NCBI RefSeq assembly: GCF_024323335.1
Contig: NC_066581.1
Location: forward strand, 297,932,536 to 297,996,535
Source of the DNA: Lathyrus oleraceus
Lineage: Eukaryota > Streptophyta > Magnoliopsida > Fabales > Fabaceae
Reading direction: 5' to 3'
Length of the DNA stretch: 64,000 nt
The position numbers and the translations under genes were made by a program. The notes beneath the pieces were generated by a model. That model saw only the letters and a program-made list of their open reading frames with translations, had not been told where the DNA came from and made no database searches. This document shows, in pieces, positions 46,514-58,200 of the stretch. Within the stretch, counting starts at the first letter, position 1. Every line of letters begins with the position of its first letter.

Positions 46514-47539
46514 TGTAGCACCTCAAATTTGCACCCTACCTTTTGTACATTCATTTTCATGATTAGGTCATTAACATAACATAGTTCATTGCATAACATT
46601 GCATAGCCATTTGCCCAAGTGCAGGCTCAGTTGACAAATTGGGTCAAACTGATCAGGAGAATCAGTCAAACAAGCAAGCATGTGCTATTTTCATTGAGAC
46701 AAAGCCCTAGGGTGGATTTATCAAGCTCATATGGTCTAAGGATCATTGTGAAGTGATTTGGCCAAAGATTGGATGCTCAGAAGTCATCAGTCATTGTTCA
46801 GTCAACCAGAAACCCTAGAAAGTCAACGGTGGTCAACTGTGCCTGATTTTATGGATTGGAAGGTGTGAGATGGTTTGAAGGGCCTCATTCATGTCCATAC
46901 TAGTCTCATTTGACATATCAAAGACCAAGGTTGAAGATTTGGAGGTCAGACAAGAAGTTTCCTAAAATGGCAGGTGACCTGTAATTTCAGCTGCCCAAAA
47001 TGGAAAGTTTTTCTCCCCAAAATTACTTCATCATACAAGCTTCAAATGGAATTTTGTCCAACATGAAAGTTGAAGATCTTGATCTCACCATTCCAAAAAG
47101 TCAAAGAACTTGAAATTCCCTTGTGTGGTTAGCAAGATATGGTCCAGTCATTTTCCAAAAATGCCCGAAATCAAAGTGGCATAACTCTCACATGGAATGG
47201 CCAAATTGGATGGTTTTTCTTTGAGCAAATCACATTTAATGTGTACTTTCATAATCCATCACCACATTTTTCCAAAAGCATTCACATAAAAAGGCCATTT
47301 TTCAAGTGCACTAATTAAAATCCAAGGGCAAAATGGTCCAACTTGCAAAATATTTGGAATTTTGGCATGGGGCTTTTTGCAACAATTTCTAAATGTCATT
47401 TGTGACCTGTTGGAACCAAGTTTGGACAGAAAAATCAGCTGCATTAACCAAGGGCATTTTGGCCAAAGTGGTGAAATTTGCACTTAACACTAATTCTCCA
47501 ATTTTGCTTAATCTTAATTAATTTTGGATTAGGGAGAGG

Positions 47540-47547
47540 TATAAATA
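47540..47547 (+). promoter_or_regulatory. TATA box of D solo LTR
   Basis: TATAAATA at LTR base 1027. The D 5' LTR has TATATAA at base 1024. Confidence 0.65.
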
Positions 47548-50500
47548 GATAATTGTAACTGTAATCACTAACCAATAATAATTTTTTTCAGATTCATCCA
47601 AAAAACTCTCAAATTCTCTCACTTTCTCCATTTTTCACGTAACACTTTTCATCAATTTTTTCAAGAATTTCTTCATTGCTCTGGCCTTTTTTCCATTGAT
47701 TCTTCGTGTGCAGGTAATATTCGAGTTCTGTTTTCAAGAATTGAAGGAAGAACCGATCAAAAACTCCACTGTTGAAAGTACCACACTTCCATGGCAGCTG
47801 CGAATTTACACTTCTTCGTGCATCTTTGAGCTAAGAATTCTTCACCAATCACCTTCATAATCATCATCCTTCATCTGTTTGCAAGAATCGGATCCAAAAA
47901 CACGAGGATTTCACGGCTGCACTTCAAGAAGGTGATTTTTCGAAATCTTTAATTCGTGAAATCAATGCATGGCTTAGATAGATCGTTGAACATAGATCAT
48001 TCTGCCGTTTGAATCGCGCGATTCCGTTAAGTATTGAGCTAGATATGTTGATCCGAATATTTGCGTGTGAAACTTCTTTCGATTAGATCTTTTTGCATGC
48101 TAACTTATAGACGTTTTCGTTGCCATAACTGTAACCTACGCTGAGAGACGGAGAGAACGGTGTATTGTTTGCGTAGTTTCATTGAGATTTGCTCGTAACC
48201 GCATCTGCAATTGATGAAGATGATGAACGTGTTGAAGCGCGAAGAACAGCTTGAGTTTCTGGTTTTTTTCGCTTTTGATCCGTGCTGGCTGGGCTCCATT
48301 TCGAAAATCCGTTTCCCGCCGAGCCTAGCCAATAGGAAGCCGCCAGCAAATAAATGATACTGCGCGTTTTTGGCAAGGCTAGTATATTCACGGAAGTACC
48401 ACTGCTGAATAACAATTCCATAATTAATCCACTGTACCATTAACAAGTTAATTCATATTCCCTTAAATAAATATTCAATAAAATTAACAAATCTTAAAAA
48501 ATTCATATAAAATTCAATTTAAGTCCAAATTAAGTGGCATTTTTTTTGTTGAATCCCATTTTTTCTCTAGAATTTTTTAGGTATAATAGTTCATGTTGTG
48601 CTTGGTAGAATTTTAGATTGGCATAGGGATGTTTATCATGTGTGCATTTTTTGTATGTTTCACCATTTTTAACATGAAATACTCATACATTATCCAAATT
48701 GAATGAAATTTCATATGGTGATTCTTGACACATTTCTGGAGATTTTGGTATATCATTTGTGATTTTTGGACCTCTGGTTTGTTAGATATGATTTATTCAA
48801 TTTGAGTGTGACAATATGTGTCACACTATGATATGCTGAATTCATGAATTAATTTACCATGCTTCCATTAGGCCTATGGCTCTGATTTTTTGCATGAGAT
48901 ACAATGTATATGTTAACTTTCAACATGAATTTTGTGGATTTAATTGATCCATTTTCTATTTGATTAGGATTTTTGATTGCTGTTTAGCAATTTTAGGGCT
49001 TTGTTTGTGTGACAATTTTACATATGTTGCTAAATCCTCATCCCTAATCCTATGATAATGAAATTTGGTGGAGTGGTTCCTAACATGTGTAGCTTCCATT
49101 TGGCTTTAGTCCCATTAATTTCCCATGTGATATCACTGTTTTATGAATTATTGAATATGATGCTTGTGTTGATGCCTTGAAGTGGCTTGTATAAATGTGT
49201 CTGGACTTTTTGATTTTCATTGACCTACTTTCTTTTGTCCAATTGATCTGAAGATTGACATGCTATATATTGAATATGTCCTGTTTTGGTGTGAATTTTT
49301 GTGGAATTAATTGAAGGGTTTTGGTATGCTTTTGAGTGAAATAGTTCTGTTTGGTCTTTTGGTGTTGCAAATTGCATGATTGATGTTAAATTGTGCATGA
49401 AATGATAATGGTGAATGGTATGAGCATGGGACCAATTGCATTTGCTTTTGAATTGTTTTAATGTGATTTTGGTTGAATATTACTTGCTGTTTAGAATTTT
49501 TTATCCCTTTTGGACCCTAGGCTTGGCCTAGTGGTCTAGTTTCTCACATTTGGTGTGGATTTTCAGGTTGAAAGGCAAAAAGCTTAAGGGAAAAAGTGCA
49601 AGTTGATTAAATTGAATTTGTTTGATGTTGTCCACTAACATGACTTTGTTTTGTAGGGATTGATGCTTGAGCTTGAGCTTATAGCTTGCACTTATGTGCA
49701 TTAACTTGTGTTGTCTGTATAGATTGACTTTTGCTGTTTATTGTTGGTTTGTCTGAGTACTGATGATACTTGATTGATTTCAGGTACATTTAGTCGCTTA
49801 CAGTTCTTTAAGAACTTGCTTGCTGCTGCTTGGTTTTTAGACCAATTGAGGTAGGACTTCTATTCTTCATGTAGTCTGGAAGACCTGGCCTGTTACTTGG
49901 CCAGGCAACTGTCTGAAGTCCTCCTTAAGAGGCGATGTTTGTGGTTGTTTACATTTGTGCCCAAGCAGGTAAAGACCTCTATGAGGCAATTGGTGGATCA
50001 AAAGGGATATGCAATCTATCTCCCACTATTCTGTTGAGTCGTCCCTCTGCTCGCACGGCTGTGTGTTGATGCATTGGGACACAAGCCCAAGATCTTGTAC
50101 AGTGTACAATCGAGTCAGAGTCTTGAGCGTAGAAGGGTTCCATCTTTCTGAACCCACGCTCCTTTGTCTGAAGCTCTCCCTGACCAGGGATAAGAGCTGT
50201 GAAGTCTCATCTTCACTCACCTTTCATCAGCTTCACCTTAGCCCCTCAATGGCAAGGTTAAGAGCTAACCTTACCCCGATACAGAGGCTTGTTTGTTGAG
50301 GTTGATATGACCCCTCGACTAAAGCCTAGCCCCGATGTTTGAGCCCCTTGTTGGTGTGTTTATTTCATGCTGTATATGTTTGTGTGGTGTGATTGTATCC
50401 CCTAGGTTTGCTAGACTCCGCGTAGTCTCGTTTGCATGTCAATTAAGGTAGCACGGTTCCTTCGTATAGGACTTCCTTTCTTGCTTGAGCTTTCCTAAAA

Positions 50501-50642
50501 CACAAACAAACATTATCCCCTCTTAAGGATACGTCAACTCCTTCTACTACAGGTGAGTAAGTCTCCAAAGGTCGAGCATCCGGTAGATTGCGTAGTGACG
50601 TTGTCCACTTAAAAAACACAAACCAACAGGAATAGTTTAGCA

Positions 50643-50711
50643 GAACTACGGCAACTCTGATTCTCATGTCCAGATGAGATACGTAGGCACGAGATGCGAT
50701 GTCTTGTCGAG
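50643..50711 (+). promoter_or_regulatory. Two-hairpin module 1 in D solo LTR
   Basis: GAACTACG, then stem TCTCAT/ATGAGA (50662-50667 with 50674-50679), TACGTAGGCA, then second stem AGAT/GTCT around loop gcgat (50692-50704). Related modules are at 51118 and 51210. Function unknown; it lies in the transcribed 3' part of the LTR. Confidence 0.6.
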
Positions 50712-50839
50712 TTTAACTAACAACTAACACCAATTCTTTTCTCTCGCCCTCGTTGCGATTGAGACCTTCCCTTTCTCTTGCCCTAGTTGCAATCGAGACC
50801 TTTCTTCTGCCTGTGTCTTTGTTTTGTGTTGTTGTGTGC

Positions 50840-51098
50840 TTGGAAGCTGATGTAAGTCCATCGAGTGGCATTCGGGTTCCAGTGTGCGTGTGTTTGGTTC
50901 GGATGCTGATGAAAGCCCAGTGATTGGCATTCAGGCTCCACGTTTGCCTTTTGTGTGTGCTTTGGTTCGGATGCTGATGTAAGTCCAGTGATTGGCATTC
51001 AGGCTCCACGTTTGCCTTCTTGTGTGTGTTTTGGTTCGGATGCTGATGTAAGCCCAGTGATTGGCATTCAGGCTCCACGTTTGCCATCGCCTGTGTTT
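50840..51098 (+). repeat. Tandem array of 59-69-bp units in D solo LTR
   Basis: Four units marked by gctgatg at 50846, 50905, 50973 and 51042 (spacings 59, 68, 69), each with the phrase attggcattcaggctccacg or a variant. The D 5' LTR has only two. Confidence 0.88.
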
Positions 51099-51117
51099 GT
51101 TTGTGTGCGTGTTAGCC

Positions 51118-51190
51118 GAGCTACGAATGCTCTGATTCTCCTTCGTCCAAAGGAGATACGTATGCATAGGATGCGACATCCTAGCGAGCA
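51118..51190 (+). promoter_or_regulatory. Two-hairpin module 2 in D solo LTR
   Basis: GAGCTACG, stem TCTCCTT/AAGGAGA (51137-51143 with 51150-51156), TACGTATGCA, second stem TAGGAT/ATCCTA around gcgac (51167-51183). Confidence 0.6.
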
Positions 51191-51209
51191 TGTGTCGTTT
51201 CCCCAGTCC

Positions 51210-51279
51210 GAACTACTTTGACTATGATGTCTATGCTTGATAAACTAAGTAGGCCCAGGATGCGATATCCTGCCGAGTC
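51210..51279 (+). promoter_or_regulatory. Two-hairpin module 3 in D solo LTR
   Basis: GAACTAC, stem GTCTAT/ATAAAC with one mismatch (51229-51234 with 51240-51245), AAGTAGGCCC, second stem CAGGAT/ATCCTG around gcgat (51256-51272). Confidence 0.55.
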
Positions 51280-51575
51280 AGTTTCAGTCTGTTTTCCTGT
51301 GTCTCTTTCAGCCCGTATAGATGTTTATTTGAGCAGTGTTTTAGCAACCATTTCCCTTCCTATTGTGCGTGGATCCCGTCGAGTACGACGGATGCGTAGG
51401 GGTGCTAATACCTTCCCTTCGCATAACCGACTCCCGATCCCATTCTCTTTGGTCGCGAGACCATGCTTTTTCCAGGTTTACTCTGAGCGTTTCCTTTCCC
51501 TCTCTTGGGATAAATAACGCACGGTGGCGGCTCTGTTGTTCTTCGTTTCCCGCCGGTTTTTCGCGTAATACGACA

Positions 51576-51580
51576 CTAAG
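51576..51580 (+). repeat. Target site duplication of D solo LTR, right (ctaag)
   Basis: Identical to 46509-46513. Confidence 0.95.
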
Positions 51581-52564
51581 TCCAAAGGAAAGGAACATCT
51601 TGAATCATCTCTATGATCTCAAGAAAGGAACTCCAAGGGTTTTATCTCTTCTCTCATCTTTGCATGTTTAGGACTAGCCCTTCTCTTCTTCTATCCACTC
51701 TAACCCAAGCCAAACTCATTTTTGTGCAAACATTGATATTGTTTTCAAAACTAGAAACCTAGGCCATATGCCTTTGATTTTTCAAACTCTTTTCACTAAT
51801 ACCCATTGTAAATGAACCTTAATTCATATTTTGACCTCATTTTGTGAATACTCCTAACTTGTAAATACAACTCACTTCAAGTGATTTTTGTGGTTCCAAT
51901 GACCATCTTTTGTTAAAACTTTTTTCATAAACATTAGCCATACGTTTGAGTTATCATAGTGGTTGATGTAAACCTCACCTTATCCTTAGTGATTGGACTA
52001 TAAGTCTTCCATACTTATTATAGGGTGGATCCCTCACTAGTATGTTGAAGCTTTCCTCACATGGTGGATTATTGGTTTAGGTTGAGTTTTCTCCTTTTGA
52101 TAACAAAAGACCTTAAGGCTTTTGACAAATCAATTCACCAACTTGTTCTGAGATTTTTACCCCGAACTACGAGGTTTTGATCCTACCTTTGTGATGGTAC
52201 ATAGGCAATGGGTTCAGCTATTCAAACAACAAAATTGTAAATAATTTGTATATTCTTTTCTCATCTCCCGAATCATGTTTGCACAAATATTTTCACAAAT
52301 ACCAATCTACAATACACATTTGCAAAAAGGGCTCCCTTAGAGTACTAAGGATGTTTTGGGTGCTTAAAACCTTCCCATTGCATAACCAACCCCCTTACCC
52401 AGATCTCTGACATTTTTATTAGTTTTTGATTTGATAAAACTTCTCGGTTTTTGTTCGCTTTCTAACCATTCATTTGGATAAATAGAAGTGCGGTGGCGAC
52501 TCGAATTGTATGATTTACTTTTGATTTAGTCAATAAATCTAAAGGTAAAAAATACCCCGCTACA
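51581..52564 (+). repeat. Ogre C 5' LTR, second part (984 bp)
   Basis: It continues tccaaaggaaagg as in the LTR at about 4922, contains the GAACTACG box at 52164 (TACGTAGG there reads tacatagg), and ends ccccgctaca before the PBS. Confidence 0.92.
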
Positions 52565-52570
52565 GAAAAG

Positions 52571-52588
52571 TGGCGACTCTGCTGGGGA
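52571..52588 (+). promoter_or_regulatory. Ogre C primer binding site
   Basis: The sequence tggcgactctgctgggga lies six bases after the LTR. The tRNA-Arg type primer site is known for Ogre elements. The D element has the same site with one change. Confidence 0.85.
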
Positions 52589-53491
52589 TCAAGAACTTCC
52601 TAGTGGGTTTATCCTACTTTTTGCCTTTTTGTATTGTATGTTTATATTTACTTGTGACATATTTTTGTGCAAATTTGGGATGACTGTATTGTTTGTAATG
52701 TATGAATTGCTCGATATATCAATTGCTTGTGTGCTTGGTGGTCTCTTGTGAGATGAGTTCTCTACCCGAACTCAAGTGCACTTATGATAGAAGAATGGCA
52801 TAGTCTTGTTGACTTGTGTGGAGTTATTCCTTAGCATGTTGACTTGCAAGCCCATTCACTTGGTGGAGGTCTTATTGGGATCAATAATGTCACACGAGTA
52901 GTCATGGTTAGGCATTACTCTTTCCAATATAAACCTTAGAAGCCAAGGACCTTAGATTACCTAGCCCATCTTGGCCTATTTTAGAATGTATTGCGAAGGT
53001 CGTTCAAATGTAAGATTTGATATGATTGTTACCCGATACTACACTCATAAGAGTCTCTCTTGAGAATATTTTTGGAATACGAGTAGTCGTTTTATCCGAT
53101 AATATCCGAAAGATGAGACGATGACTATGTGGACCTCTTGTAGAACATGATTGTCAGGTTTAACCATAGTACACTCCCTTTGGGTGGTTCATAACCGAGA
53201 CTCCATGCTCGTGACTTGCAACAAACCCTTGATTCACGGTTGATCTGTTCTCGTATATCCTTAATATCAATGGACCTCGGGTGTTAATAAGGTGTAAACC
53301 ATAATCCACCAAAATGGATGATTGATATTGAGGATGACTTGATCCATCCCGTGACCTTTGTGTGGCGTGACTTGCTTGATCCTTGAGTGTGATTGTTGCA
53401 TCCATGCATTCATGCATTCATTTGCATCCATATCATCAACAATGAGAAAATTTTCAAGGAACTTAAGAGATCTATTTGCAAATTTTCAGAC
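52589..53491 (+). other. Ogre C 5' leader
   Basis: Noncoding between PBS and ORF1. It ends with the recurring phrase catgcattcatgcattcatt (53402-53421) shortly before the ORF1 start. Short open frames on either strand are not supported. Confidence 0.65.
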
Positions 53492-54939
53492 ATGGATAAG
53501 CAAAGAAGGAATACAAAGAAGTACAGTTTCAGACAACCCGACTTGAAAGAGTTAAGGAGTTTGACATCCTATGTATTACGTTGGAGTTCAAAGCTCGCCA
53601 TGGGAAGCTTCTGTCTATTCTTTCTACTTAGGTGGATGAAGGTCTAATGAGTGTGTTGGTGCAGTTCTATGATCCTCTGTACCGTTGCTTCACTTTTCCG
53701 GATTTCTAGCTTTTGCCTACACTTGAGAAGTATGCCTACCTTGTGGGTATACCTATCCTGGATCAATTGTCGTTCAGTGGCTTGGAGAGAGTTCCTTCTT
53801 CCCAAGAGATTGTTGATCTGTTGCATATAGATGTATCTGATATTGGTGCTCATATGACTACCAAATGTGGAATTCAAGGTCTCCCATCTGATTTTCTCAT
53901 CGCCTAAGCTACTTTGTTTGGGAAGGCCATGAGTGAGGACGCCTTTGAGGCCATATTTGTACTTCTCATCTATGGGCTAGTGTTATTCCCCAACATCGAC
54001 ACTTTTGTGGATGTGAACACTATTAGGATTTTCTCTACTCTTAATCTCATTCCTACTCTGTTGGGTGACACTTATTTCTCTTTGAATATGAGGAATGCAA
54101 AGGGTGGTGGTACCATTGTGTGCTGTTTGCCTCTGTTGTACAAGTGGCTTATTTCGCACTTACCTCAGACGCTCGCCTTCAAGGAGAACTAAGGATGTCT
54201 ACGATGGTCCACGAGACTTATGTCTCTCACTAATGATGATATCTTTTGGTATAACCGTATATATGATGGTGTCCAGATTATTGACTCTTGTGGTGAATTC
54301 TCCAATGTACCTCTTTTTGGTACATGCGGTGGAATTAACTACAACCCTATTTTGGCTCGCCGTCAGCTTGGGTTCCCCTTAAAGGATAAACCTAACAAAA
54401 TTCTGTTGGAAGGTGTGTTCTTTCAAGAGGGTAAAGATCCCCAAAACTTGAAGGGCAGGATGGTCCGCGCTTGGCGCAAGATTCATAGGAAGGGAAGGAA
54501 ATAGCTTGGTCCGAAGAATTGTATTGCTTTGGAACCCTACACCTCTTCGGTAAGGAAGAGAGCTTCTGAGTACCGCATGTCCTATGACTATCCAAGACCT
54601 ACACCTATGGTTGTGGTTGGGCCTTCAACCCTCCCTAATCAAGGAGTAGAGGAGTTGAGGGATGAAGACCGTTCACGTGCTTGGGTTCGTGAGCGAGAGG
54701 AACTACTTCAGCAACTCAGAGATAAAGATGATGTGATAGAATTTCTGGAGCATCAGATTATTGATGAACCTGACGATGTGGTTACTTCTCTTCTTCCTTA
54801 GTCATCCAGGTTTTGGAAGAGGAAGTATGATCGACTCGCCAAGGAGAAAGCAGATATGGAGGCAGCCTATGAGAGAGAGGTGAAGAGGCTTCGTGCAGCT
54901 TATCTTCCGGTCTCGAGAGATTTGGACGATTGTTTCTAG
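53492..54939 (+). pseudogene. Ogre ORF1 (protein upstream of gag), decayed
   Basis: It starts MDKQRRNTKKYSFRQPDL; an upstream frame reading KIFKELKRSI is also open. After a frameshift near 53580 one frame runs to 54939. Motifs are LVQFYDPLYRCFTFPDF, LPTLEKYAYLVGIP, NDDIFWYNRIYDGVQIIDSCGEF, FGTCGGINYNPILARRQLGFPL and a charged helical C-terminus (ELRDEDRSRAWVREREELLQQLRDKDD). This matches the extra protein encoded before gag in Ogre elements, related to plant mobile-domain proteins; its function is unknown. In-frame stops: TAG 53629, TAG 53707, TAA 53905, TAA 54190, TAG 54502, TAG 54799. Confidence 0.8.
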
Positions 54940-55223
54940 GGTTCCATAGGATGTTTATTTTCCTTCTCTCTTGTATTGTATTTGGTTACCAAGACTGTAC
55001 TTCTTTGGTGTAAATTTTTTTTCCAAATATTATTACTATGATTATTCCATATATGTATAAAAAGATCAATATTTTCAAATATTTGCAAATAGATCTCTAA
55101 AAGTTCCTCTGATTAAAAAAACAAATCATATGCACAAACATTGCATGCATCATATGCATAAGCAGGTTTTGTTCAGGGCTTCTTGATCAGTGGTCTAACT
55201 CTGTGTTCTTCATTTATTTTGAA
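54940..55223 (+). other. Spacer between Ogre ORF1 and gag
   Basis: Noncoding. It ends ttcatttattttgaag|acaag, which resembles a splice acceptor. The stretch 55144-55161 is identical to the same region of element A. Confidence 0.55.
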
Positions 55224-58200
55224 GACAAGCTGACGCACCGGTATAACACCAGAGCAAATCTACCAAAGATGATAGATCATCTTGAGCAAGAGAATAGAGA
55301 ACTGAAAGAGGAAGTAGCTAGGCTGACTGCCATGATGGAGTCAGTGCTGGCTACTTAGAGCCAGTCTTCTCCGACACCTGCAACTCCTCCCGCGAGGACA
55401 GTCATCTCAGAGATAACCTCCTCTATTGTGCCTTCCGCCACTGCTCATTTCGCTCCACCAACTATGCCAGCCGGGTTCCCTTGGGGAATGCCCGTAAACT
55501 TCGTGCCTAAAGGCCTTGCTCCAACCTTTGCTTTTCTATCGGCATCTAGCCCGGTCCTTGCTGTGCCATTTGTCGTTGCACACACTTTACCGAGAGTCGA
55601 AGACACCATTTATCACTCTGAGCCATCTGAGGGCCCATATGTTTATAAGAAAATGGACGCTATGAATGACCATTTCCTTGAGCTGCGCAAGAAACTAAAG
55701 ACTCTAAGAGGGAAAGACCTCTTCGGTAAATCCGCTGCTGAGTTATGCCTTGTGCCCAATGTTAAAATCCCTATCAAGCTTAAAGTACCTGACTTTGAAA
55801 AGTATAAGGGTAACACTTTCCCTCTCATCCATCTTGTGATGTACGCACACAAGATGTCAACACAAACCGAGAATGATCAACTCCTTATCCACTATTTCCA
55901 GGACAGCCTGTCCTGTGCCGCTCTCATATGGTATATGGGTCTGGATAGTGTGAACATTCGCTCCTTCAATGACCTTGGCAAAGCTTTCGTCAAGCAATAC
56001 AAATACAATGTTGATATGGCTCCTGATAGGGACGAGCTGAGGGCTATGTCCCAGAAAGAGAAGGAGACGTTCAAGGAGTACGCCCAGAGATGGCGTGAGT
56101 TGGCCGCTCAGATCGTGCCACCCCTCGAGGAGAAGGAAATGACCAAGATCTTTTTGAAGACCTTGAGTTCATTTTACTATGAGAGGATGATAGCTAGTGC
56201 TCCCTCGGACTTCACTGAAATGGTGAACATGGGGATGAGGCTAGAGGAAGGAGTCCGGGAAGGACGTCTAACCAGAGATGAAGGCTCTTCTGCAAAGCGT
56301 TATGGAGGCTTTGCAAAGAAGAAAGAGGGAGAGGCACATGTCGTGCCTTCCCATATGAAAAGAAGACTCTTTGTGAAGAGGAAGACTGTTCGCCCTGCCA
56401 GTAACCAGCACCAGGTGGCTCATATAGCACCTGCCTTCAGGGAAGCTCAACATTATCAACATCAACCACAACAACAACAACATCATCAACAACAACATCA
56501 TCCACAACAGCAGGCCTACCAGCCTCAAAACAACACAAGTACCAACACCAGCTACGATAGGAAGAGGGTCATTTTTGATCCAATTCCAATGACCTATGAT
56601 GAACTCTATCCTTCATTGATAGACAGAAAGTTGATTACTCCACGTGATCCACCTACTGTACCGACCAACCCTCAGTGGTGGTATAAGCCTGAGCTACAAT
56701 GTGTATATCATTCTGGTGATCCCGGAAATGATGTGGATAACTGTTATCCCTTGAAGACCAAGGTGCAAGACCTTGTTAGAAGTGGGATTTTGTTCTTCGA
56801 GGACGTAGGTACGAATGTCAAGAAGAACCCATTGCCCGAGCATGGGAAATCTGTTGTGAACATGGTCCAGGGTTACCCTGGAAAATATAAAGTCCTGTAT
56901 GCCAGTCATATTAGGCAATCTTTGGTCGAGATGCACAAACTGTTATGTGGATACAGTCATTATGAGCATGACCATGACAGATTCCAGGTGTGCACAGTCA
57001 ATGAGAGAGGATGTTGCCAAGTCAGGAAAGACATCCAAGAGATGCTGGATCAGGGTATGATTGAGGTACTTCAGAATCGCAATAAGGATGAAGTTGATGT
57101 AATTTCTCCTGTATTCAGAATACCAGAACCTGTTGTTGTCAAGTATGATGGCAGCAAGAAGAAGGTTTCTCCATCTCTTATAATCAATCCAGCGGGCCCT
57201 GTCCCGTATTCTTCTGATAAAGCAATGCCCTACAGATATAATGTTGTAATGCTCGAAGATGGGAAGGAGGTACAGTTGCCCTCCACCTTTGTTGTGAGTA
57301 TTTCCGATGTTAGTGGTGTGACCCACAGTGGTCGTGTTTTCTTGGTGCCGCCGAAACCCCACGAAGATGTTGTGAGAACTACTGTTGATAATTCTGCCAG
57401 TCCTGTGCGGACTTCTTCTTCTCCAAATTTGGCACTTATTGTTGATAAATCTACTAAAGCTCCTGTCCCTGTTGGCCAGAATGGCATTCTGAAAGAGGAT
57501 TGTGATGAGATGCCAAGGCTCATCAAGAGGAGCAAATATAACGTTGTTGATCAGCTGCTTCAAACTCCATCAAAGATATATGTTCTATCTTTGCTGATGA
57601 ATTCTGAGCCACACCATGAAGCTTTGCAGAGGGTGTTGGACGTGGCATACGTGGATCACGATGTCACAATTGAACAGTTTGATAGCATTGTTGCAAACAT
57701 AACTGCTTGTAACAATTTGAGCTTTTGCGATGCTGATCTTCCCGAAGAGGGAAAAGACCATAATTTGGCTCTACACATTTCTATGAACTGCAAGGATGAT
57801 GCTTTGTCTAATGTGTTGGTAGACACAGGGTCATCGCTAAATGTGTTGCTAAAATCCACTCTGGAAAAACTTTCTTACCAGGGGCCTCCCATGAGGCAGA
57901 GTGGAGTGGTAGTCAAGACTTTTGATGGATCGAGAAAAACTGTGATTGGTGAAGTTGAACTCCCAATCAAGATAGGACCTAGTGATTTCCATATCACTTT
58001 TCAGGTCATGGATATTCACCCATCATATAGCTGCTTGCTTGGCAGACCATGGATTCACGAGGCAGGCGCCGTGACATCCACCCTACACCAAAAGTTGAAA
58101 TTCCTCAAGAATAAGAAGTTGGTGGTGATAGGGGGAGAGAAGGCTCTCTTGGTAAGCCATTTATCTTCCTTTTCCTACATAGATGCTGAGGATGAGTTGG

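Larger units (their letters stand above)
46514..51575 (+). mobile_element. Family D (Tat/Ogre-like) solo LTR, 5062 bp
   Basis: It begins tgtagcacctcaaatttgca and ends cgcgtaatacgaca, flanked by perfect ctaag. It matches the 5' LTR of the D element at 58354-63646 in overall order. Contents: TATA box (47540), a GTGTGACA inverted repeat (48806-48826), a CCTGGCC/GGCCAGG hairpin (about 49888), a two-unit 34-bp repeat (50742-50800), a four-unit 59-69-bp array (50840-51098), and three copies of the two-hairpin module (50643, 51118, 51210). Absence of PBS marks it as solo. Open frames within it arise from the repeats and show no recognisable protein. Confidence 0.93.

Noticed and set aside
47259..48446. 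Minus-strand open frames of 74-113 codons in the D solo LTR.
   Set aside because: No homology recognised, located in LTR sequence whose orientation is defined by its ends; not kept as a frame in the other D LTR.
50840..51098. Possible CRISPR-like regular repeats.
   Set aside because: Units are contiguous tandem repeats without unique spacers, in a eukaryotic LTR.
50713..51221. Open frames on both strands with repeated peptides (HQHPNQ, FGSDADVSPVIGIQAP).
   Set aside because: Products of the 59-69-bp tandem array in the D LTR; not coding.
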